From JALENY01 sp036310185 (GTDB taxonomy: Bacteria; Bacillota; Clostridia; Lachnospirales; Lachnospiraceae), in the NCBI GenBank assembly GCA_036310185.1, contig JAXJSH010000130.1, positions 1-43,158 on the forward strand: 43,158 nucleotides of DNA, read 5' to 3'. The position numbers and the translations under genes were made by a program. Of this stretch, positions 24,317-32,185 are shown one piece after another (position 1 is the first letter of the stretch; every line of letters begins with the position of its first letter). Under the pieces are notes generated by a model, which was not told the DNA's origin, did not search any database, and saw only the letters and a program-made list of their open reading frames with translations.

Positions 24317-24376
24317 AAGGGTATTCCTTATGGCTTGTGACTGATCCGCGCCTTCTGGAATACCCTCTTTTATTTT
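24317..24376. terminator. Bidirectional terminator between DUF1292 gene and cutC
   Basis: AGGGTATTCC (24317-24326) pairs with GGAATACCCT (24356-24365), 10 bases with a 29-base loop. It is followed by CTTTTATTTTT on plus and by a T-rich run (complement of the A-rich left flank) on minus. Confidence 0.8.
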
Positions 24377-24389
24377 TCATTTTTATCTG

Positions 24390-25139
24390 TTACACCAGCC
24401 GATCCAGCACTTCCCGGGCTTTCCGGATATTTTCTTCACCGGTCTGCCAGATCTCATATTCACTCAATCCCGGCAGCCCCATATGAACCGTCTCCCTGCG
24501 AAAGGCCATTCGGCTGTTCATGGTGATTTTTCCGGACATATGGTAGGCTTTTGCCCTTGTCAGACGGTGCATCTGTTCAATCACCGGTGCACTGACGCCT
24601 GCGCCCACCAGAATCGTCATGTCCTGGCCGGCCAGCGAAACCAGATCTGCAATCAGCCCACTGCCTGCTAAGCAGTCCGGAGCCTGACCGGACGTCAGTA
24701 TGGTATCAATCCCCATGGATCTTGCCTTTTCAAAGGTTTTCATCGGATCTGCACACATGTCAAATGCGCGGTGAAGCGTTACGCCCATATTTCCAGCAGC
24801 CCTCTTAAACCCTTCCATATGATGTTCATTCAGTGTCCCATCCGGATTCAGACTGCCCACCACAATCCCCTCTGCACCGGCCTCCCGGAACATGCGGATA
24901 TCTTCCAGCAAAATCTCATATTCATGCTCATCATAGCAAAAATCACCAAAGCGGGGCCTTAAAAGCACCCTTGCCGGAATCTGTGTATGCTTTCTTATCT
25001 CATGAAACAGATTGATATCCGGTGTGGTTCCCCCAATGACAAGATTTGCGCACAGTTCAATCCGATCCGCACCCCCGCGTTCTGCCGCCAAAGCAGACTG
25101 CACCGAATCGACGCATGCTTCCAGGACATATTTTCCCAT
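24390..25139 (-). CDS. cutC: Copper homeostasis protein CutC
   Basis: A 249-residue TIM-barrel protein. The family start LEACVDSVQSALAAERGGADRIELCANLVIGG is present in order, as are PARVLLRPRFGDFCYDEHE, EGIVVGSLNPDG, TLHRAFDMC, ILTSGQAPD, and VGAGVSA. CutC was linked to copper tolerance in E. coli, but its biochemical activity is unsettled. It begins 9 bases after dut and probably shares a transcript with nrdG and dut. No copper ATPase or chaperone lies nearby. Confidence 0.93.
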   Translation of the reverse strand: MGKYVLEACVDSVQSALAAERGGADRIELCANLVIGGTTPDINLFHEIRKHTQIPARVLLRPRFGDFCYDEHEYEILLEDIRMFREAGAEGIVVGSLNPDGTLNEHHMEGFKRAAGNMGVTLHRAFDMCADPMKTFEKARSMGIDTILTSGQAPDCLAGSGLIADLVSLAGQDMTILVGAGVSAPVIEQMHRLTRAKAYHMSGKITMNSRMAFRRETVHMGLPGLSEYEIWQTGEENIRKAREVLDRLV

Positions 25140-25148
25140 ACTGACTCC

Positions 25149-25661
25149 TTATTTTGACGTACTTCCGAATCCGCCGTTGCGCACTCCGTCCGCATCGTCA
25201 TCCACTGTGATTCCATATTCCACAAAAATTCCCTGCATAAAGCCCATGCCTTCGGTAAACGCAATGGTCTTTCCTTCCCTGCTGTCATTGGTTACTTTTG
25301 CAAATATGTGACCTTCATTATCCGAATAAAAATAATCGCTGTCAATGATACCTACTGTATTATTCAGCTGCAGACGGTATTTGAATCCCAGTCCGCTTCG
25401 CGGATACAGCTTTAACACCCAGTCCTCTTCCATCTCCACACGGATGCCGGTGGGGACTTTGATGGTTTCACCTGGCCTTACTTCACATGCCACTGTGCTG
25501 AAAAAATCGTATCCGGCACTTCCGCTGGTGGCCCGGCGGGGCAATTTTATATTTTCATATTTTTCTTTTAATACTGTCTCTTCTGTTTCGCCGAAGGTGT
25601 CGATCCATCCGGCCGAAAACTGTTCAAAACTTACCTTATGAAATTTTGCAATTCTTTTCAT
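25149..25661 (-). CDS. dut: dUTP diphosphatase (dUTPase)
   Basis: Hydrolyses dUTP to dUMP, keeping uracil out of DNA and feeding dTMP synthesis. The 170-residue protein has the trimeric dUTPase motifs in order: ATSGSAGYDFFS (motif 1), YPRSGLGFKY (2), NNTVGIIDSDY (3), the EGMGFMQGIFVEYG region (4) and the C-terminal GGFGSTSK (5). An N-terminal extension of about 40 residues (MKRIAKFHKVSFEQF) precedes motif 1. It lies 27 bases after nrdG, consistent with a nucleotide-metabolism operon. Confidence 0.94.
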   Translation of the reverse strand: MKRIAKFHKVSFEQFSAGWIDTFGETEETVLKEKYENIKLPRRATSGSAGYDFFSTVACEVRPGETIKVPTGIRVEMEEDWVLKLYPRSGLGFKYRLQLNNTVGIIDSDYFYSDNEGHIFAKVTNDSREGKTIAFTEGMGFMQGIFVEYGITVDDDADGVRNGGFGSTSK

Positions 25662-25688
25662 ATGCGAAATCTCCTGATTTTTAATGTA

Positions 25689-26177
25689 TTATACATGCAG
25701 AACCACTTTTTTCATTCTCAGTGTATCCGGCACGTCGATGACTCTCTGGTTCGGGCTGCCTCTCCACGGAAGCTGAACATCCCTGCGGTCAATTTCAAAT
25801 CTGCCGTCCACGCAGACATCCACATACTTCATGACAGGCCAGTCACAGATATCCTCCCACTCATAACCGGTGTATAACCATATGGTCTTTTTCGGATATT
25901 TTGCTTTGATCTCCTTTGCCAGAGCTTCCACCTCTTTCCGGTTCGACTCATGAAGGGGGTCACCGCCGCTGAATGTGATGCCATCGATATAATCGTGCTC
26001 CAGCTCTGCGAAAATTTCCTGCTTATTTTCTTCTTCAAAGGGAATCCCCCCATTTGGATCCCAGGTAATCGGGTTCTGGCACTCTTTACAGTGATGCGAA
26101 CACCCTGCCACCCAAAGTACGACCCGCAGTCCATCTCCATTTAACATATCATCTTTTGTTATATTGTGAAACCGCAT
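25689..26177 (-). CDS. nrdG: Anaerobic ribonucleotide reductase activating protein
   Basis: NrdG is the radical-SAM activase that puts the glycyl radical on NrdD, allowing dNTP synthesis without oxygen. The 162-residue protein has the CX3CX2C cluster motif in AGCSHHCKECQNP (Cys26, Cys30, Cys33), the glycine-rich SAM segment ITFSGGDPLHESN, and KTIWLYTGYEWE. AAAAGGAGGCAGCAGT precedes the ATG. The usual partner nrdD is not adjacent: upstream is the pnp terminator. It heads a nrdG-dut-cutC unit. Confidence 0.94.
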   Translation of the reverse strand: MRFHNITKDDMLNGDGLRVVLWVAGCSHHCKECQNPITWDPNGGIPFEEENKQEIFAELEHDYIDGITFSGGDPLHESNRKEVEALAKEIKAKYPKKTIWLYTGYEWEDICDWPVMKYVDVCVDGRFEIDRRDVQLPWRGSPNQRVIDVPDTLRMKKVVLHV

Positions 26178-26260
26178 ACTGCTGCCTCCTTTTCCAGAAA
26201 CTGTACTCTGTTTTGGCTTTCTTCCAGAAAAAACCAGACTGCTGCCAAAAACAATTACAC

Positions 26261-26297
26261 CCTCAGCATACCGGATCGCTCCGGATGATGCTGAAGG
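26261..26297 (-). terminator. Rho-independent terminator of pnp
   Basis: TCAGCAT (26263-26269) pairs with ATGCTGA (26288-26294), and the inner CCGGA/TCCGG (26271-26275, 26280-26284) forms the top of the stem. On the minus strand the hairpin leads to GTAATTGTTTTTGG. Confidence 0.7.
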
Positions 26298-26320
26298 TGC
26301 ATAGGTGTCATGTTTAATCT

Positions 26321-28462
26321 TTATTCTTCTGCCTCTTCCGGCTCAGATTTTGCTGCTTCCAGTCGGTCCTCTGCCCCAGCCGGAACATCTTTGATGCTGA
26401 AGCTCAGACGGCCCATCTTGTCTTTTCCAAGACAGATAACCTGAACCACATCTCCAAGGCTCAGAACATCTTCCACGCGGTCGATGCGGGCTTTGGAAAT
26501 CTTGGAAATATGAACCATACCTTCTTTGCCCGGAGCAAACTCAAGGAATGCACCAAATTCTTTGATGCTGATTACTTTACCGGTCAGAATCATATCTTTT
26601 TCAAATTCTGTAACGATGATCTTGATGGCTTTTGCAACTTTTGCCATGTTGTCAGCGTTTGTACCGCAGATGGATACGCCGCCTTCATCATCGATATCGA
26701 TCTTAACGTCATACATCTCGATCAGAGCGTTGATTGTTTTTCCTCTCTGACCTACTACATCACCGATCTTAGCCGGGTCAATCTGCATCTGAATGATCTT
26801 CGGAGCATATTCACCTACTGCTGCACGCGGTGCGCTGATGCACGGATCCATAACATTTGTTAAAATGTATTCTCTTGCTTCTTTTGTTCTTGCGATTGCT
26901 TCTTCAATGATCGGTCTTGTCAATCCGTGGATCTTAATATCCATCTGAATTGCAGTGATACCGTCACGGGTACCTGCAACCTTGAAGTCCATATCGCCAA
27001 AGAAGTCTTCCAGACCCTGAATATCAGTCAGTACCAGATAATCATCGTCGGTCTCACCAGTTACCAGACCTGCAGAAATACCTGCTACCGGTTTTTTGAT
27101 CGGTACACCCGCTGCCATCAGAGACATGGAGGATGCACAGATACTTGCCTGAGAAGTAGAACCGTTTGACTCGAAAGTCTCGGATACGGTACGGATTGCA
27201 TACGGAAACTCGCTCTCGCTGGGAAGTACCGGAACAAGGGCACGCTCAGCCAGTGCACCGTGACCGATCTCACGACGTCCCGGACCTCTGGACGGTTTTG
27301 TCTCACCGACTGAGTAGGACGGGAAATTGTAGTGGTGCATATAACGTTTCTTGGTTTCGAACTCATCCAGTCCGTCCAGTCTCTGGGCTTCGGAAAGCGG
27401 AGCCAGTGTTGTGATGGTACAGATCTGTGTCTGTCCACGGGTGAACATGGCGGAACCGTGTACACGCGGAATCAGATCCACTTCTGCTGCCAGCGGACGA
27501 ATCTGGTTGATTGCTCTTCCATCCGGACGTTTGTGATCTTTTAAGATCATTTTACGTACGGTCTTTTTCTGATACTGGTAAACAGCTTCACCCAATACAG
27601 CCAGCCATTCTTCTTTTTCAGCAAATGCTTCTTCCAGTTTCGCAGTCACCTGACGGATGTTTTCTTCGCGAACCTGTTTTTCATCGGTAAAGACAGCTTC
27701 TTCCATCTCTTCCGGAGTAACGATCTCTTTCATTGCTGCAAACATTTCTTCCGGAATCGCACAGCTTTCATAAGCGTGTTTCGGTTTTCCGCATTCTGCA
27801 ACGATGGTATCGATGAATTTGATGATCTCTTTGTTTACTTCATCTGCCACAAAGATTGCTTCGATCATTTTGTCTTCCGGAATTTCATTTGCACCGGCTT
27901 CGATCATGATCACTTTTTCTCTTGTGGAAGCAACGGTCAGCTGAAGATCAGATACTTCTTTCATGGCAAGGGACGGGTTGATCACGAACTCTCCGTTTAC
28001 AAGACCGATCTGTGTGGTGGCACACGGACCATCAAACGGAATATCTGAAATACATGTTGCAATGGAAGAACCCAGCATAGCTGCGATTTCCGGATTACAC
28101 TGCGGATCCACGGACATAACCATGTTGTTCAGGGTTACATCATTGCGGTAATCTTTCGGAAACAGCGGTCTCATAGGACGGTCGATAACGCGGGAAGTCA
28201 GGATCGCATGTTCACTTGCCTTTCCTTCTCTTTTATTGAAACCGCCCGGGATTTTTCCCACTGCGTACATTTTTTCTTCGTATTCAACGCTCAGCGGAAA
28301 GAAGTCGATGCCTTCTCTCGGCTTGTCAGAAGCGGTAGCCGTACTTAATACTACGGTATCGCCATAGTGCATAAGTGCACATCCATTGGCCTGCTTTCCA
28401 ACACGGCCAACGTCTACGGTCAGCTTACGGCCGGCCAAATCCATTGAAAAACTTTTGTACAT
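26321..28462 (-). CDS. pnp: Polyribonucleotide nucleotidyltransferase (PNPase)
   Basis: The 3'-to-5' phosphorolytic exoribonuclease of mRNA decay. The 713-residue protein has two RNase PH domains, an alpha-helical link, KH and S1 domains. Visible blocks are LSTATASDKPREGIDFFPLSVEY, RPDGRAINQIRPL, HGSAMFTRGQTQ, GPGRREIGHGALAERAL, and the catalytic-region VTGETDDDYLVLTDIQG and DFKVAGTRDGITAIQMD. The KH part has VGQRGKTINALIE, and the S1 part has GKVISIKEFGAFLEFAPGKEG. It is downstream of rpsO, the usual order, but a terminator hairpin lies between, so part of pnp expression may come from read-through. Confidence 0.97.
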   Translation of the reverse strand: MYKSFSMDLAGRKLTVDVGRVGKQANGCALMHYGDTVVLSTATASDKPREGIDFFPLSVEYEEKMYAVGKIPGGFNKREGKASEHAILTSRVIDRPMRPLFPKDYRNDVTLNNMVMSVDPQCNPEIAAMLGSSIATCISDIPFDGPCATTQIGLVNGEFVINPSLAMKEVSDLQLTVASTREKVIMIEAGANEIPEDKMIEAIFVADEVNKEIIKFIDTIVAECGKPKHAYESCAIPEEMFAAMKEIVTPEEMEEAVFTDEKQVREENIRQVTAKLEEAFAEKEEWLAVLGEAVYQYQKKTVRKMILKDHKRPDGRAINQIRPLAAEVDLIPRVHGSAMFTRGQTQICTITTLAPLSEAQRLDGLDEFETKKRYMHHYNFPSYSVGETKPSRGPGRREIGHGALAERALVPVLPSESEFPYAIRTVSETFESNGSTSQASICASSMSLMAAGVPIKKPVAGISAGLVTGETDDDYLVLTDIQGLEDFFGDMDFKVAGTRDGITAIQMDIKIHGLTRPIIEEAIARTKEAREYILTNVMDPCISAPRAAVGEYAPKIIQMQIDPAKIGDVVGQRGKTINALIEMYDVKIDIDDEGGVSICGTNADNMAKVAKAIKIIVTEFEKDMILTGKVISIKEFGAFLEFAPGKEGMVHISKISKARIDRVEDVLSLGDVVQVICLGKDKMGRLSFSIKDVPAGAEDRLEAAKSEPEEAEE

Positions 28463-28528
28463 AGTACTCTCCTTTTTTCTAAATCAATCTGTTTTAAAAC
28501 TAAGCGCTGACTCTTTTCAAAACATGTG

Positions 28529-28556
28529 AAAAAACGGGGCGGATTCCTCCGCCCCC
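28529..28556 (-). terminator. Hairpin terminator between rpsO and pnp
   Basis: GGGGCGGA (28536-28543), loop TTCC, TCCGCCCC (28548-28555). On the minus strand it is followed by GTTTTTTC. It lies 13 bases past the rpsO stop. Confidence 0.85.
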
Positions 28557-28568
28557 TTAGTTGACTGA

Positions 28569-28835
28569 TTATTTTCTGATTCCTAATTTTTCAATTAAAG
28601 CACGGTATCTTTCAATATCAGTTTTCTTCAGATAAGCAAGTAAACCACGTCTCTGACCTACCATTTTCAGAAGACCTCTTCTGGAATGATGATCTTTGTG
28701 GTTTGTTTTCAGATGCTCAGTGAGCTCCTGAATTCTTGCGGTTAATAATGCAACCTGTACTTCCGGTGAACCTGTGTCGCCTTCTGTTCTTGCATACTCA
28801 GCGATAATAGCCTGTTTCTTTTCTTTTGAAATCAT
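28569..28835 (-). CDS. rpsO: 30S ribosomal protein S15
   Basis: An 88-residue protein that binds the central domain of 16S rRNA early in 30S assembly. Family blocks TGSPEVQVALLTARIQELTEHLK, cut here as TGSPEVQVALLTARI and LTEHLKTNHKDHHSRRGLL, and MVGQRRGLLAYLKKTD are intact. CAGGAGGAAATCGAC precedes the ATG. A strong promoter at 28933-28961 and a leader of about 90 bases precede it; S15 commonly represses its own synthesis through its leader. Confidence 0.98.
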   Translation of the reverse strand: MISKEKKQAIIAEYARTEGDTGSPEVQVALLTARIQELTEHLKTNHKDHHSRRGLLKMVGQRRGLLAYLKKTDIERYRALIEKLGIRK

Positions 28836-28926
28836 GTCGATTTCCTCCTGTTATTTTTATTTTTTATCCCCACGAATTAAGAAACGGTCGGAGTCGTCCA
28901 ATCTCTGAATCCGGGTTGACTCATAC
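28836..28926 (-). promoter_or_regulatory. rpsO leader, possible S15 autoregulatory RNA
   Basis: The leader of about 90 bases contains pairing segments: GAGTC with GACTC, and CGGA with TCCG nested in between (plus-strand 28884-28924). Autoregulation by S15 through leader RNA is established in several bacteria. I do not recognise a specific consensus here, so this is a candidate only. Confidence 0.35.
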
Positions 28927-28932
28927 TTTGTT

Positions 28933-28961
28933 AGTATAACACACCAAATATTTAGTGTAAA
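28933..28961 (-). promoter_or_regulatory. Sigma-A promoter of rpsO
   Basis: On the minus strand TTTACA (28956-28961), 17 bases, TATACT (28933-28938). One mismatch from consensus in each hexamer, with ideal spacing. Confidence 0.8.
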
Positions 28962-29046
28962 CTCTTTTTTCTTATATTTATAAAGTTTTTTACATGGCTT
29001 TCACATTCCGTGTGAACCGGATGCTATCCTTTATAATCTGATTTTT

Positions 29047-29946
29047 TCAGGTTTCTGAACATTCAAAATATGCCCGAACCGCAGCTTCATCTTTCTGAAG
29101 CTGTGCTTTGAGTTCTTCCAGACTGCCGAATTTTACCTCCGGCCGAAGAAAATGCTGCAGACGCACCTTTTCCTGCTCTCCGTACAGATCTTCATCGCAG
29201 TCGAACAGATAGGTTTCGACGCCTATAAAGTGTCCGTCTACGGTGGGTTTATTTCCAATGTTCGTCATGCCGTAATATGTTTTTTCCCCTGCTGTTGTCC
29301 GCGTGGTGTACACACCATTTGGCGGCAGAAGTTTCCCTTTGGGCGGTATCAGATTCGTCGTCGGCACACCGATGGTTCTTCCCACACGTCTGCCGTGAAC
29401 GATCTCACCGGTCACAAAAAACTCATACCCCAGCAGCTGGTTTACTTTTTCCATATTGCCTTTTGCCAGTTCTTCCCGGACATAGGTGCTGCTGATCTCC
29501 CGGTCTCCGTCCATGACTTTCTCAACCACTTCCACGGTAAACCCATATTTGGGTCCCAGTTTTTTCAGCAGCCGGGCATCCCCGCTCCTTCCATATCCGA
29601 AACGGTAATCCGTTCCCACCACCAGATGAACCGCGTGCAGCTGATCCACCAGCATCTTTTTCACAAACAGTTCCGGATCCATGGTAATCAGTTCCGGAAC
29701 AAAGGGACATTCGATCAGAACATCGATCCCCAGTTTTTCCAGCATATGTCTGCGTTCTTTTCTGGAAAGCAGTTTTACCGGCGCTATATCAAACACAAAG
29801 ACCGCCTTTTTTGCCGGCTTTTTGTCATAAGCCAGCACCCGGTCGATCAATGCTCTGTGGCCCCGGTGTATACCGTCAAATTTTCCGAGGGTAACCACAC
29901 ATTCTGCTTCTTCCTGAAAATGAAGGGTTCCTTTTATCTGTCTCAT
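29047..29946 (-). CDS. ribF: Bifunctional riboflavin kinase/FAD synthetase
   Basis: Makes FMN from riboflavin and FAD from FMN. The 299-residue protein has the adenylyltransferase domain first (VTLGKFDGIHRGHRALI, VGTDYRFGYGRSGD, ISSTYVREELAKGN). The kinase domain follows (GEIVHGRRVGRTIGVPTTNL, GKLLPPNGVYTT, YGMTNIGNKPTVDG, VETYLFD, FLRPEVKFGSLEEL). Order and length are typical. It starts 8 bases after truB and is last in the nusA-infB transcription unit. Confidence 0.97.
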   Translation of the reverse strand: MRQIKGTLHFQEEAECVVTLGKFDGIHRGHRALIDRVLAYDKKPAKKAVFVFDIAPVKLLSRKERRHMLEKLGIDVLIECPFVPELITMDPELFVKKMLVDQLHAVHLVVGTDYRFGYGRSGDARLLKKLGPKYGFTVEVVEKVMDGDREISSTYVREELAKGNMEKVNQLLGYEFFVTGEIVHGRRVGRTIGVPTTNLIPPKGKLLPPNGVYTTRTTAGEKTYYGMTNIGNKPTVDGHFIGVETYLFDCDEDLYGEQEKVRLQHFLRPEVKFGSLEELKAQLQKDEAAVRAYFECSET

Positions 29947-29954
29947 CTGTACTC

Positions 29955-30845
29955 CTAACTGATAACCGGGCAGGGATAAAACATTTTTACCATATGAAAA
30001 CTGCTGCCTGCCTTTTCATATTGATAGATTCCGATAAATTCATTTTTGCTTGAATAGACGCGAACCTGTTCCTGATCCTGCAGATCCTGTTTATAACGGA
30101 AAAAATTGCCGTTATACAGGGCTTTATCCAGTTTTTCCGGCACTGTTACCGCCGGAAGATTCTGAAACATCTCTTCCACACTGTGTACAAAAGAGCGGTC
30201 TTCGGATGCGGCAATCTGATCCAGTGTCATACTGTCCGCAATGTCAAAACGGCCTACTCTCGTGCGCTTCAGGGTTTCCATGCAGCCGCCGCAGCCCAGT
30301 TTCTGTCCGATATCGTGGCACAGGGTCCTTATGTAGGTTCCTTTGGAACAGCTCACTTCGATCTGCACCCGGGGCAGTTCCATTTCAAGAATGCGGATCT
30401 GGTAAAAAGTGACCGGTCTGGCTTTTCGCTCTACTTCTTTCCCTTCCCGGGCCAGCTCATAAAGCTTTTTGCCGTTCACTTTCAATGCGGAATACATGGG
30501 CGGCACCTGCATCTGATCCCCCAAAAAAGAATGGATCACTTCTTCTGCCTGCTCCGGTGTGATATTTTCCACAGACTTCTCTTCCAGAACTTTTCCGGTC
30601 ATATCCTGGGTATCCGTTGTGATGCCAAGATACAGCCCTGCCACATAGGTTTTGCGCTCATCCGTCAGCATATCGCACAGACGGGTGCCTTTGCCCAGAC
30701 AGACAGGAAGAACGCCTTCCGCTTCCGGATCCAGCGTTCCCGTGTGTCCGATCTTTTTCTGCTTCAGAATGCCGCGCAGTTTTGCCACCACATCGTGAGA
30801 AGTATATCCCTTTTCTTTATATACGTTTACAATACCATTAATCAT
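29955..30845 (-). CDS. truB: tRNA pseudouridine(55) synthase TruB
   Basis: Makes pseudouridine 55 in the T loop of tRNAs. The 296-residue protein starts INGIVNVYKEKGYTSHDVV. It has the catalytic block KIGHTGTLDPEAEGVLPVC (Asp39), the middle block QVPPMYSALKVNGKKLYE and SCSKGTYIRTLCHDIG. The start overlaps the nrnA end by 8 bases. Confidence 0.97.
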   Translation of the reverse strand: MINGIVNVYKEKGYTSHDVVAKLRGILKQKKIGHTGTLDPEAEGVLPVCLGKGTRLCDMLTDERKTYVAGLYLGITTDTQDMTGKVLEEKSVENITPEQAEEVIHSFLGDQMQVPPMYSALKVNGKKLYELAREGKEVERKARPVTFYQIRILEMELPRVQIEVSCSKGTYIRTLCHDIGQKLGCGGCMETLKRTRVGRFDIADSMTLDQIAASEDRSFVHSVEEMFQNLPAVTVPEKLDKALYNGNFFRYKQDLQDQEQVRVYSSKNEFIGIYQYEKAGSSFHMVKMFYPCPVIS

Positions 30846-31800
30846 CGCTGTCTTTTAACATTTTCTCAATATAATAAGTCAAATTGTTGATTGCATCATA
30901 GACGCTGCCCGTCATTGTACATCCGGCTGCACGGACATGGCCGCCGCCGCCGAATTTGGAGGCCACTTCGTTCACATCCAGATAGGAATTGGAGCGAAGG
31001 CTTACCTTGAATTCCTGTGCACCTGTCTGATAGAGGAATATGGCCACTTCCACCCCTTTTGTCCTGCGCATCTGACCAACGATACCATCCAGATCCTGTT
31101 TGCTGATTCCGTAAAAATCCATTTCTTTCTGGGTTACAATGCCCACGATGCATTTTCCGTCGATCAGACGGATGCTTTCCATCAGGGTTCTTCCCAGAAT
31201 CTGCTGCTGTTCATAGGTTTTCTGGTTGAAGGATTCATCTATGATCTTTGCAAAAGGTACCCCCTTTGCCATCAGTTTTCCGGCAATCTCCAGGGTTCTT
31301 GGCCTGGTATTGGACTGCTGGAATACGCCGGAATCATGGATAATACCCGTATAAATGGCCTCTGCCACCGGAAGTGTGATCTTTTCCTCATCCAGAAGCT
31401 CATACAGTGTCTCGCTCGCTGAGCTGGCATCCGGTACAATATGGTTTTCATCGGCAAATCCCGGATTGCTGACATGATGATCGATACCGATGGTTCGGTC
31501 AGCCTTTTTAAACGCTTCGGAAGCCACTCCGATCCGCTCTTCCGTGCTGGTATCCAGCAGGATGAAGAGATCATATTTTTTCTCTCCATCATAGCTGTTT
31601 TTTACCTCATCAATCTTTTTCAGATAGTAAAATTCCGGCTGGACATACTCCAGATACACGTCTACATTCAGTTTTGGATAATTTTCCGCAAGGTATAAGT
31701 ATAAGCCCATCACGGAGCCCACACAGTCACCGTCCGGTTTCACATGTCCTGCGATTCCCACGGTCCGCACGCCCTCGAGATACGGTGCGATTTTATTCAT
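30838..31800 (-). CDS. nrnA: DHH-family phosphoesterase NrnA (nanoRNase/pAp phosphatase)
   Basis: Degrades oligoribonucleotides of 2-5 residues and in many species also pAp. The 320-residue protein has the DHH motifs AGHVKPDGDCVGSVMGLYLY, LFILLDTSTEERIG, GIDHHVSNPGF and IIHDSGVFQ, and the DHHA1 block KFGGGGHVRAAGC near the end. I chose ATG 31800 (MNKIAPYLEGVRTVG), which overlaps the end of rbfA by 8 bases with AAAAGGATGATGAGG upstream; the frame is open to 31833 inside rbfA. The location between rbfA and truB is standard for Bacillota. Confidence 0.94.
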   Translation of the reverse strand: MNKIAPYLEGVRTVGIAGHVKPDGDCVGSVMGLYLYLAENYPKLNVDVYLEYVQPEFYYLKKIDEVKNSYDGEKKYDLFILLDTSTEERIGVASEAFKKADRTIGIDHHVSNPGFADENHIVPDASSASETLYELLDEEKITLPVAEAIYTGIIHDSGVFQQSNTRPRTLEIAGKLMAKGVPFAKIIDESFNQKTYEQQQILGRTLMESIRLIDGKCIVGIVTQKEMDFYGISKQDLDGIVGQMRRTKGVEVAIFLYQTGAQEFKVSLRSNSYLDVNEVASKFGGGGHVRAAGCTMTGSVYDAINNLTYYIEKMLKDSDD

Positions 31801-32185
31801 CCTCATCATCCTTTTCATCATCATCGCGAACAAGATCGCGGTTCACATCAGCTATCATCTTTGACATGGTCACCCCGTATTCAATGGATTCGTCCAGTAC
31901 AAAACGAATCTCCGGAGTGTTGCGCAGATTCAGGTTTTTGGCCAGCTGACGGCGGATAAAACCCACTGCACTTTTCAGACCTGCAATGGTGTCTTCCTTG
32001 GACTGTGTTTCCCCAAGCACGCTGATGTATGCTTTGCAGGTTTTTAAGTCCGGAGCCACCTCCACTGCAGTTACAGAAGTCATCAGTCCGATACGGGGGT
32101 CTTTCAGTTCCTGGCGGATGATGCTACTCAGCTCCCGCTGCACTTCTGCATTGATTCTCGTATTTTTAATGCTGTTTTTTCTCAT
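31793..32185 (-). CDS. rbfA: Ribosome-binding factor A
   Basis: A 130-residue KH-type factor for 30S maturation and 16S 5'-end processing. It has NTRINAEVQRELSSIIRQEL, KDPRIGLMTSVTAVEVAPDL and LRNTPEIRFVLDESIEYG, the normal family blocks, and an acidic tail (RDDDEKDDEDE). It starts immediately after the infB stop and overlaps nrnA. A GAGGTGCC ribosome site sits at the end of infB. Confidence 0.96.
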   Translation of the reverse strand: MRKNSIKNTRINAEVQRELSSIIRQELKDPRIGLMTSVTAVEVAPDLKTCKAYISVLGETQSKEDTIAGLKSAVGFIRRQLAKNLNLRNTPEIRFVLDESIEYGVTMSKMIADVNRDLVRDDDEKDDEDE

